From contig PASO01000046.1 of assembly GCA_002712135.1 (NCBI GenBank), forward strand, positions 23,562 through 32,129: DNA of 8,568 nt, in the 5' to 3' direction. Origin of the DNA: Gammaproteobacteria bacterium. Lineage in GTDB: Bacteria > Pseudomonadota > Gammaproteobacteria > Pseudomonadales > Azotimanducaceae. Below the pieces are notes generated by a model. That model was given only the letters and a program-made list of their open reading frames with translations, did no database searches and was not told the origin of the DNA. Below are positions 1-5,738 of the stretch, piece after piece (the first letter of the stretch is position 1; each line of letters starts with the position of its first letter). Position numbers and translations under genes: made by a program.

Positions 1-219
1 ATCGTGATACGCTTGGTACGCAGTGAAAGAGTTTATGAAGCACATAGCCAACACGCGTATCAACATCTGGCGCGTGCGCTTGGCGACGCTAAAGTGCTTT
101 ACATAGTACTTGCGATAAATATCCTTTGGCTTCTTCCTCTTGCGGCGTTGTCAGCGGCTTCTCCGGAAAACGGCGCGCTTCTGCTAATATTGGCATCTTT
201 ACCACTATTGACAGGGTAA
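1..219 (+). CDS. C-terminal fragment of a WecA/WbpL-type (MraY superfamily) undecaprenyl-phosphate glycosyl-1-phosphate transferase
   Basis: The frame is open from the first base, so the gene starts upstream of the window; only the last 72 residues are visible. The stretch R-L-V-R-S-E-R-V-Y-E-A-H-S-Q-H-A-Y-Q-H-L matches the conserved cytoplasmic loop near the C-terminus of WbpL/WecA-like transferases (family form roughly RGxxVYEAHRSHAYQ). It is followed by a hydrophobic segment at about fragment residues 33-51 and another at about 58-70. These integral inner-membrane enzymes move a HexNAc-1-phosphate from a UDP-sugar to undecaprenyl phosphate and so start O-antigen or capsule repeat synthesis. 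The neighbouring WbpM-type dehydratase gene is a classic partner that makes the unusual 6-deoxy-HexNAc donor. The protein ends abruptly at a TAA (217-219), inside or just after the last membrane helix. The frame beyond it stays open to position 273 and looks like the missing tail (see the separate entry). The family assignment is good, but the exact sugar specificity cannot be read from this fragment. Confidence 0.82.
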   Translation: MVIRLVRSERVYEAHSQHAYQHLARALGDAKVLYIVLAINILWLLPLAALSAASPENGALLLILASLPLLTG

Positions 220-273
220 TTCGTATGCGGCGCAGGCCAGTTAGAGCCCCGCGTAGCAATTCTTAAGAGTTAA
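220..273 (+). other. Open in-frame tail after the stop of the WbpL-like gene, ending in a TAATG overlap
   Basis: Read in the frame of the upstream transferase gene, the bases after its TAA encode F-V-C-G-A-G-Q-L-E-P-R-V-A-I-L-K-S and then stop at TAA 271-273. That stop shares its last A with the ATG of the next gene (TAATG). From memory, WbpL-type proteins usually continue past the final P-L-L helix with a short tail carrying a G-A-G or similar motif, so C-G-A-G-Q looks like the lost end. The simplest reading is a one-base change that created the TAA (for example from TTA) and removed 18 residues. The alternative is that the gene normally ends at 219 and the open frame is chance; 17 sense codons in a row are not rare by themselves. 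Nothing else is visible in this 53-base gap apart from a weak AAGAG (265-269) close to the next start. Confidence 0.45.
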
Positions 274-2192
274 TGCAGGAAGAAAACCAACATTCCGACA
301 AGCAAAAACGTTACGTCATGATGATGGCAGATGCACTAATTCTCGCTGGTGCGCTGTGGGCCGCGGTAGCCCTTAGGTATGGAGACATCTATAAGGACGT
401 GATGGCGTTCTGGTGGTTGTTCCCTGTCGCATCGATGGTTGGCGTTTTATCGTTCGCAAAGCTTGGTCTGTACCGCGCAATCGTGCGCTACATTGGCCCA
501 AGCTCTATGTTGCCAGTGATTCAAGGGGTGACCCTAGTCACTGTAGTGGTTTCGATGGTGGCCTATGGTACGGGCGCGGAAAGTTTTCCGCGGTCGGCGC
601 CAATGATTTACTGGTTTATCTCCATCATGATGATCGGTGGGGGTCGGCTGGTTGTTCGCGCGTATTTTTACGGACTATTTAACAACTATTTGCAACGTGA
701 ACCTGTTGCTATTTACGGTGCAGGGGAATCTGGAGCACAGCTTGCCATTACATTGTTAAACGGAACTCAATACATGCCCGTTGCTTTTATTGATGATGAT
801 CGCTCGTTGCGAGGTAATACGATTCATGGGATCCGGGTCTATAACGCTGGACATTTGGGTCGGTTGGTCAATGAGTTTGGCATTCGCCGAATACTTCTGG
901 CGATTCCGTCGGCGACGCCTGAGCAGCGTGGGCGTATTCTTAACCAGTTGTCGGAATTACCGATTCAGATTAGTACCGTACCTGACATACGGGAATTAAT
1001 TGCTGGTAAGGCCGATGTTGCTCAGATCGAAGAGATCAACATTAGCGATCTTTTAGGGCGGGATATGGTGCCGCCGGATGAGGAACTGCTTCGCTCGTCT
1101 ATTGAAGGTAAGAGTGTCCTGGTGACAGGTGCAGGAGGCACCATTGGTAGTGAGCTCTGTCGTAAGATTCTACGAGCGGGGCCACGTCGATTAGTGCTAT
1201 ATGATAACTCGGAGTTCGCACTTTACTCTCTTGAGCAGGAACTTCTAGAAAATGCTTCCGAGATTGAACTCGTATTCCTGTTGGGGACGGTTTTGAATAA
1301 GGACCATCTCGCTAAAGTGATGGATGATTTTTCCGTGCAGACCGTCTACCACGCAGCGGCTTACAAACATGTGCCGATGGTTGAACGCAATATTATCGAA
1401 GGTGTACGTAACAATGTATTGGGAACCTGGTACGTAGCGCAGGCGGTGCACGATAGTCATGCAGAGAGACTTGTGCTCATTTCTACCGACAAGGCGGTAC
1501 GTGCCAGCAGTGTCATGGGGGCTAGTAAACGTCTCGCAGAACTCATCATCCAGTCCTTTGCGACCCTCGAAACAGATACCAAGTATTGCATGGTGCGATT
1601 CGGTAATGTCCTTGGGTCATCGGGTTCGATTCTACCGCTCTTTACCAGGCAGATAGAGCAGCGGGGTCCAGTCACCGTCACCCACAAGGATGCCGATCGA
1701 TTCTTTATGACCACGTCAGAGGCAGCTGAGCTTGTCATCCAGGCGGGCTCCATGGCCGCTGGGGGTGAACTCTTTGTGCTTGATATGGGGGAGCCAGTCC
1801 GCATCTATGATTTCGCCGAGAAGATGATTCACCTTCATGGCAAGCGGGTTGGCAAGCCCACTGATGCGGAGCAGTTGGACGACTATGTAGAGATTATTTA
1901 CATAGGTCTTCGGCCAGGGGAGAAACTGCGAGAAGAACTGATCATTGGACAACAGGTGACCGGTACCCAGCACGCGAAGATCATGAAGGCGAAAGAAGAC
2001 CATCTGGATTTTGCGACGATTGATGCGATCTGTACGAAGCTTAAAGAAGCTTGTGAAGGCGCTGACTACCTAAATGTTAAGCAGATCTTAGAGCAGGTGG
2101 TTCCTGAGTATTCCTTAAATGATGAAACTGTCGACCCCATTCTCAAAATCGAGCAAACAAAAAGAGACAACGTCACGCCCTTTAAAAGCTAA
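273..2192 (+). CDS. wbpM: Membrane-anchored UDP-GlcNAc 4,6-dehydratase, WbpM/CapD family
   Basis: The 639-residue protein has the full architecture and usual length of the long WbpM/CapD class. Four predicted membrane segments lie at about residues 15-34, 44-65, 80-99 and 109-127, with the typical G-L-Y-R-A-I-V-R-Y-I-G between the second and third. A first Rossmann-like domain carries G-A-G-E-S-G at 149-154. The catalytic short-chain dehydrogenase domain has the NAD(P) motif G-A-G-G-T-I-G at 286-292, S-T-D-K-A at 404-408, M415-x-x-x-K419 and G-L-R-P-G-E-K at 545-551. The Met in place of the usual Tyr (Ser-Met-Lys instead of Ser-Tyr-Lys) is a known mark of the WbpM group. Members convert UDP-GlcNAc to UDP-4-keto-6-deoxy-HexNAc on the cytoplasmic side of the inner membrane, feeding QuiNAc, FucNAc or bacillosamine-type sugars. 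The ATG at 273 is preferred because the membrane segment follows directly; AAGAG at 265-269 is a poor, closely spaced ribosome site, so coupling to the upstream gene is likely. Confidence 0.93.
   Translation: MQEENQHSDKQKRYVMMMADALILAGALWAAVALRYGDIYKDVMAFWWLFPVASMVGVLSFAKLGLYRAIVRYIGPSSMLPVIQGVTLVTVVVSMVAYGTGAESFPRSAPMIYWFISIMMIGGGRLVVRAYFYGLFNNYLQREPVAIYGAGESGAQLAITLLNGTQYMPVAFIDDDRSLRGNTIHGIRVYNAGHLGRLVNEFGIRRILLAIPSATPEQRGRILNQLSELPIQISTVPDIRELIAGKADVAQIEEINISDLLGRDMVPPDEELLRSSIEGKSVLVTGAGGTIGSELCRKILRAGPRRLVLYDNSEFALYSLEQELLENASEIELVFLLGTVLNKDHLAKVMDDFSVQTVYHAAAYKHVPMVERNIIEGVRNNVLGTWYVAQAVHDSHAERLVLISTDKAVRASSVMGASKRLAELIIQSFATLETDTKYCMVRFGNVLGSSGSILPLFTRQIEQRGPVTVTHKDADRFFMTTSEAAELVIQAGSMAAGGELFVLDMGEPVRIYDFAEKMIHLHGKRVGKPTDAEQLDDYVEIIYIGLRPGEKLREELIIGQQVTGTQHAKIMKAKEDHLDFATIDAICTKLKEACEGADYLNVKQILEQVVPEYSLNDETVDPILKIEQTKRDNVTPFKS
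2189..2192. other. Overlapping convergent stop codons
   Basis: The plus-strand dehydratase gene ends with TAA at 2190-2192, and the minus-strand ligase/polymerase gene ends with TAG, read from 2191 to 2189. The two genes therefore meet tail to tail and share three bases of their stop codons. There is no intergenic space for a conventional hairpin-plus-T-run terminator, and I see none close by. Transcripts from both sides should run into the opposite gene unless Rho or another mechanism ends them. Confidence 0.9.
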
Positions 2193-3382
2193 ACTCGTTT
2201 TTCTCGGTCGACAATTAGCGTTATCGCTACCGGTAACCAGAAGACGATCCAGAAATAATCGACCTTCGCCAGGAACCGGTCACCGTCGAAAAACATCACA
2301 ACCACCGCGTAAATTAATGCCATGGTGGCTAGTCCTCGCTTCTCGTCACCATCTGCTTGGTGCAGGAGTAATCCAAGGTAAACCAAAAACCCTAGGAAGC
2401 CTGATAGTCCAATCACTCCGCCGTAGAAAAGCGTTGCCACATACATGCTGTGTGCATGGTGAAACGAAAATGTGCCATGCTCATAGCTGCTATGTGCGAC
2501 GCTACTGTCCGCAATAATTCCATGCCCTAGCAGCCAGTTAGTTTTTAGCGTGCGATTAATCAATTCTCCCCAAATTTCTGGCCGAAAACTGGTGGATCTC
2601 TTAACGAGTTCATCCCAGCCAAAAGAAGCCAGCATGATCGCCACGACTACTGATAGAAACAGGACGGCAGCAGCTACCCTGCGCCATGTAGAGCCTGGAA
2701 AATAAAGCGCAATGGCGTACAACGTCGTAACTGAAACACCAATCCACACGCTGCGTGTATAGGTTAACGTGACTCCGACTAGTAAAACTACAATACAAAA
2801 CCCACTAAAGAATCGATCATTGTTATTGGTGCCGCAAATCAGCAAATGCAAAGCCATAACAATAGCCATCCCATAAGAAAGTGCGCTAATCACTGGGTTA
2901 TGTAGGCGCCCTAGGGCCACGAGACGATTTTCAAGTAGCGGCTGATATTCTGGAAAGGCATAGTGTAGGTGCACTGAATAACTGGCTGAAACTACTGCTG
3001 CTAACACTGTGAACCAAACGAGAAATCGCAGGAATTCCTGGTAGTGCATCTGCAGCAATAGCACGCTGTAAACAAAACTCAGAATCAGGACGCTATAACC
3101 AAAATAGAGTAGCATCGCCGCGAGGCCTCCGTTGTCTGCCCAAAGGGCAGATAAACTAAAATATGTTAGCAAACCGGTTATTCCAAGGACTAAGTGTGCA
3201 TCGAAGTGTCGAACAGCACTTCGATCCAAAAGCATCAGGAGGATAAATAAGATACCGACAACATAGGTGGGAAAGTTGTTAATCTTTCCACTCTCGGCTA
3301 GGAAGAAAGCAGCAATAGATAGTAGCACCATAATTCCTAGTGCTGCATAGATTACCTCAATCATTCGTGCGGAATAAATCAT
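2189..3382 (-). CDS. O-antigen ligase/polymerase-family (Wzy_C/WaaL-like) integral membrane protein
   Basis: This is a 397-residue, very hydrophobic protein with about 11-12 predicted membrane segments spread over the whole length. The only long polar stretch is at about 255-307, as expected for the large periplasmic loop of WaaL and Wzy. Family-like motifs are T-L-T-Y-T-R-S-V-W-I-G at 205-215, R267-P-E-I-W271 in the loop, L-L-G-H-G-I at 284-289, and F-H-H-A-H-S-M-Y-V at 307-315 followed by Y-G-G-V-I-G-L. The last corresponds to the conserved His segment of O-antigen ligases. Such proteins transfer undecaprenyl-linked glycan either to lipid A-core (ligase) or to another repeat unit (polymerase); sequence alone rarely separates these roles. 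It is the only minus-strand gene in the window. Its ATG at 3382 has only a weak upstream GTGGA; a second ATG seven codons in (3364) is a possible alternative. Five 60-base rows of the gene that I counted gave 137/300 G+C, somewhat below neighbouring rows. Confidence 0.85.
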   Translation of the reverse strand: MIYSARMIEVIYAALGIMVLLSIAAFFLAESGKINNFPTYVVGILFILLMLLDRSAVRHFDAHLVLGITGLLTYFSLSALWADNGGLAAMLLYFGYSVLILSFVYSVLLLQMHYQEFLRFLVWFTVLAAVVSASYSVHLHYAFPEYQPLLENRLVALGRLHNPVISALSYGMAIVMALHLLICGTNNNDRFFSGFCIVVLLVGVTLTYTRSVWIGVSVTTLYAIALYFPGSTWRRVAAAVLFLSVVVAIMLASFGWDELVKRSTSFRPEIWGELINRTLKTNWLLGHGIIADSSVAHSSYEHGTFSFHHAHSMYVATLFYGGVIGLSGFLGFLVYLGLLLHQADGDEKRGLATMALIYAVVVMFFDGDRFLAKVDYFWIVFWLPVAITLIVDREKRV

Positions 3383-3428
3383 CGTCCACTACAATACACA
3401 ATCAGAATTAATACACCAGGGGTCAGAT
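3383..3428. promoter_or_regulatory. 46-bp divergent intergenic gap between the ligase/polymerase gene and manC
   Basis: Both flanking genes start outward from this short gap, so each needs a promoter here or inside the neighbouring coding region. On the plus strand TACAAT at 3390-3395 resembles a sigma-70 -10 box, but no convincing -35 lies 16-18 bases upstream, where the sequence is inside the opposite gene. The AT-rich stretch around 3401-3413 could also matter. On the minus strand only a weak TATTGT is seen, which is the complement of the same site. The gap also carries the ribosome site of manC. Promoter activity is inferred from gene orientation, not from a strong match. Confidence 0.35.
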
Positions 3429-3431
3429 TTG
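3418..3431 (+). promoter_or_regulatory. Ribosome binding site that supports the TTG start of manC
   Basis: AGGGG at 3418-3422 is a fair Shine-Dalgarno match six bases before TTG at 3429-3431. The translation from that TTG begins M-K-I-V-P-V-I-L-C-G-G, which places the nucleotide-binding loop at the normal distance from the N-terminus of the family. No ATG or GTG upstream in frame competes. Confidence 0.65.
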
Positions 3432-4835
3432 AAAATCGTACCTGTTATTCTTTGCGGCGGTGCTGGCAAGCGCCTTTGGCCTCTGTCGAGAGAACTTTAC
3501 CCCAAGCAGTTGCTGCCACTAGTTGATGATAGGTCGTTGTTGCAGAACACGGTGCTGCGTTTAAAAGGCCGCTACGATGTCGGAAACCCTATCCTGGTAT
3601 GCAATGAAGAACATCGTTTCCTCGTGGCTGAACAATTACGAGAAATCGATACTGCACCTGAAACGATTATTCTGGAACCTGTTGGCCGTAATACTGCGCC
3701 TGCGATTGCCTTGGGTGCCCATCAGGCCCTTACGCAAGATGATGCAATATTGGTTGTCTTACCCTCAGACCATTTGATCTCCGATAATTCCGCGTTCCTC
3801 AGGGCGCTGGATCGCGCTATTACTTTGGCTGAAGACGGTCACCTAGTGACTTTTGGTGTAACGCCGACACGTGCTGAAACCGGTTACGGCTATATCAAGA
3901 CAGGCAATTCGCTTAACGGAGGTAACGAGGTTAAAGCTTTCGTTGAAAAACCTGATTCAAAAACCGCAGAACAATATGTCTCTTCTGGTGACTATTATTG
4001 GAATAGTGGCATGTTCGTCTTTAAGGCGCGTAATTTTTTGATGGAACTTGCTAAACAACGCCAGGACATTGCCAGTGCTGTTGAAAACGCATTCAAGACA
4101 GTTAGTCAAGACGACATTTTCACCCGAGTAGGGGAGCAGGCTTTCAGCGATTGCCCGAAGGAATCCATTGACTATGCCGTGATGGAAGGCGCTCGTAAGG
4201 CAGCCATGGTGCCGCTCACTGCGGGCTGGAGTGATATTGGTGGCTGGCAGGCGCTGTGGGAAGTATCGGACAAAGATGGGAATCAAAACTGCATTGCAGG
4301 CGATGTTATTACGGAAAACGTTAGTAATAGTTACATTAGAGCTGAGCACAGGTTGGTCTCAGTTTTGGGTGTCGATGATTTGGTGGTCGTAGAAACAGCA
4401 GACGCGGTTTTGATTACCATGCAAAGTGAGTCACAGAGTGTCAAAGAAATCGTGACGAACTTACAGAATAGTGACCGCAAAGAACGGATGACCCATCGCA
4501 AAGTGTTTAGACCCTGGGGTTACTATGAAAGTATCGATGGTGGCGATCGCCACCAGGTCAAACATATATTGGTTAACCCGGGTGCCAGCCTTTCTTTGCA
4601 AAAGCATGAACATCGAGCTGAGCATTGGATCGTGGTTTCGGGAACCGCGATCGCTACCTGTGGTGAGGATGAATTTCAGCTCTCGGAAAACGAATCGACG
4701 TACATTCCTATCGGTACCGTGCATCGTCTAGCGAACCCTGGAGAGATTCCGCTGGAAATCATCGAGGTCCAGTCAGGAATTTATCTCGGGGAAGACGACA
4801 TCGTCAGGTTAGAAGATAACTACGGTAGGTCGTAA
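3429..4835 (+). CDS. manC: Bifunctional mannose-1-phosphate guanylyltransferase / mannose-6-phosphate isomerase (ManC/AlgA/WbpW type)
   Basis: The 468-residue protein has the usual length and two-domain plan of type II phosphomannose isomerase/GDP-mannose pyrophosphorylase. The N-terminal nucleotidyltransferase domain opens with C-G-G-A-G-K-R-L-W-P-L-S-R (9-21) and Y-P-K-Q (24-27), and carries F-V-E-K-P at 171-175 and Y-Y-W-N-S-G-M-F at 189-196. The C-terminal cupin domain begins with F-R-P-W-G-Y-Y at 360-366 and has the metal-binding signature H393-x-H395-R-x-E398-H-W plus H432. Together these activities turn fructose-6-P-derived mannose-6-P and mannose-1-P with GTP into GDP-mannose in the cytoplasm; the phosphomannomutase that links the two steps is not in the window. 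GDP-mannose may be used directly or for GDP-D-rhamnose, GDP-fucose or GDP-perosamine. The gene starts the plus-strand precursor run and diverges from the ligase/polymerase gene. The TTG start is backed by AGGGG six bases upstream. Two GCGATCGC octamers lie in the cupin part (see repeat entry). Confidence 0.96.
   Translation: MKIVPVILCGGAGKRLWPLSRELYPKQLLPLVDDRSLLQNTVLRLKGRYDVGNPILVCNEEHRFLVAEQLREIDTAPETIILEPVGRNTAPAIALGAHQALTQDDAILVVLPSDHLISDNSAFLRALDRAITLAEDGHLVTFGVTPTRAETGYGYIKTGNSLNGGNEVKAFVEKPDSKTAEQYVSSGDYYWNSGMFVFKARNFLMELAKQRQDIASAVENAFKTVSQDDIFTRVGEQAFSDCPKESIDYAVMEGARKAAMVPLTAGWSDIGGWQALWEVSDKDGNQNCIAGDVITENVSNSYIRAEHRLVSVLGVDDLVVVETADAVLITMQSESQSVKEIVTNLQNSDRKERMTHRKVFRPWGYYESIDGGDRHQVKHILVNPGASLSLQKHEHRAEHWIVVSGTAIATCGEDEFQLSENESTYIPIGTVHRLANPGEIPLEIIEVQSGIYLGEDDIVRLEDNYGRS
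4538..4555. repeat. 18-bp perfect palindrome inside manC
   Basis: TGGTGGCGATCGCCACCA reads the same on both strands and is centred on GCGATCGC. It lies in the codons for D-G-G-D-R-H-Q at the start of the cupin domain. A second GCGATCGC sits at 4647-4654. As RNA the 18-mer could only fold with a tiny loop, so a DNA-level role (protein or methylase recognition) or chance is more likely than a terminator. The conserved protein motif may explain most of it. Confidence 0.6.
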
Positions 4836-4845
4836 ACTTCGCGCC

Positions 4846-4854
4846 TGTTACAAT
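4846..4854 (+). promoter_or_regulatory. Candidate extended -10 promoter element upstream of galU
   Basis: TGTTACAAT has the TGn extension (4846-4848) followed by TACAAT (4849-4854), which fits an extended -10 box. The best -35 candidate at the right spacing is poor, as is common for extended -10 promoters. Transcription would begin near 4861 and give a leader of only about 20 bases before the ATG at 4881. This could give galU-ugd and following genes a promoter separate from manC. The match is short, so chance is a real alternative. Confidence 0.3.
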
Positions 4855-4880
4855 ACCGCTAAATTCAAGCTGTGCCGAAT

Positions 4881-5714
4881 ATGCTTAACAAAGGTCTCTT
4901 CCCAGCCGCAGGCTATGGTACGCGATTCCTTCCCGCGACCAAGGCGATGCCGAAGGAAATGCTACCTATCGTCAACAAGCCGCTTATTCAATACGGCGTA
5001 GAGGAGGCAATTGAGGCAGGGCTGACACAGATTGGCTTTGTTTCCGGCCGGGGTAAACGTGCGATCGAAGACCATTTTGATATTTCCTACGAGTTGGAAC
5101 ATCAGATCGCGGGTGGTGATAAAGAAATGCTGCTGCAGGATATTCGTGATGTCATTGATCAGTGTACGTTCTCGTATACCCGCCAGGTGGAAATGAAGGG
5201 ACTAGGTCATGCCATACTGACGGGTGAAACACTGATCGGAGATGAGCCATTTGCTGTGATCCTAGCAGATGACCTATGCACCAATAGTGATAAAGGCGTA
5301 CTGAAGCAAATGGTTGGACTCTTTAACGAGTATCAGTGCAGCATCGTTGCTATTGAAGAAGTACCTCCGGACCAAACGGCGAGTTACGGCATCATCGAAG
5401 GTAAAGAGATTCAGGACGGCCTCTTTAAAGTGTCAAACATGATTGAGAAACCGGCACCGGAGGATGCCCCCACCAATCTTGCGATTATTGGTCGCTATAT
5501 TCTGACGCCGGATATTTTTGACATTATTCGCACTGTTAAACCAGGAGCGGATGGTGAAATTCAGATTACAGATGCCATCTGTGAGCAGGCGAGAAAGCGT
5601 ATGGTGCTGGCATATAAGTTCAAAGGCAGGCGTTTTGATTGTGGTAGCCTCGAAGGCTACGTGGAGGCCACCAATTATGTCTACCAGAAACAGCACCAGA
5701 TTAGCGTGGAATAA
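4881..5714 (+). CDS. galU: UTP--glucose-1-phosphate uridylyltransferase
   Basis: The protein of 277 residues (from ATG 4881) has the length and motifs of bacterial GalU. The N-terminal sugar-nucleotide loop G-L-F-P-A-A-G-Y-G-T-R-F-L-P-A-T-K spans 5-21, followed by P-K-E-M-L-P at 24-29. L-A-D-D-L-C (128-133), E-K-P (189-191) and R-R-F-D-C-G-S (250-256) are further nucleotidyltransferase motifs. It makes UDP-glucose from glucose-1-phosphate and UTP in the cytoplasm. Here it directly precedes ugd, so its product is probably drawn mainly towards UDP-uronic acids. An in-frame GTG at 4872 would add three residues. I prefer the ATG because M-L-N-K-G-L-F-P-A-A-G then lines up without overhang with the Pseudomonas-type GalU start. 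Neither start has a clear Shine-Dalgarno sequence, which is odd for this locus. The gap from manC is 45 bases and the gap to ugd is 24. Confidence 0.95.
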   Translation: MLNKGLFPAAGYGTRFLPATKAMPKEMLPIVNKPLIQYGVEEAIEAGLTQIGFVSGRGKRAIEDHFDISYELEHQIAGGDKEMLLQDIRDVIDQCTFSYTRQVEMKGLGHAILTGETLIGDEPFAVILADDLCTNSDKGVLKQMVGLFNEYQCSIVAIEEVPPDQTASYGIIEGKEIQDGLFKVSNMIEKPAPEDAPTNLAIIGRYILTPDIFDIIRTVKPGADGEIQITDAICEQARKRMVLAYKFKGRRFDCGSLEGYVEATNYVYQKQHQISVE

Positions 5715-5723
5715 ATTTCTAAC

Positions 5724-5729
5724 TGAGGA
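5724..5729 (+). promoter_or_regulatory. Strong ribosome binding site of ugd
   Basis: TGAGGA at 5724-5729 is a good Shine-Dalgarno match nine bases before ATG 5739. It is the clearest such site in the window and fixes the start of ugd. The galU stop lies just before it, so the two genes look co-transcribed. Confidence 0.7.
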
Positions 5730-5738
5730 CTTCTGCCA

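Noticed and set aside
1245..2003. Several minus-strand open frames of 71-115 codons within wbpM
   Set aside because: They are shadows of a strongly supported dehydratase gene and have no recognisable motifs or ribosome sites.
2035..2057. Two close AAGCTT copies near the end of wbpM as a possible repeat element
   Set aside because: They fall in codons for K-L-K-E-A of a helical region and are explained by lysine/glutamate-rich coding sequence.
2119..2517. A plus-strand open frame of 132 codons opposite the ligase/polymerase gene
   Set aside because: The translation is a basic, low-complexity-like string without domains and overlaps the end of wbpM in another frame. The minus-strand frame has clear membrane segments and family motifs.
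3957..4349. A minus-strand open frame of 130 codons within manC
   Set aside because: It is a shadow of the nucleotidyltransferase domain, with no motifs of its own.
4538..4654. GCGATCGC as a cyanobacterial HIP1 signature
   Set aside because: Only two copies were noticed and the proteins look gammaproteobacterial; HIP1 abundance would give many more copies in 8.5 kb.
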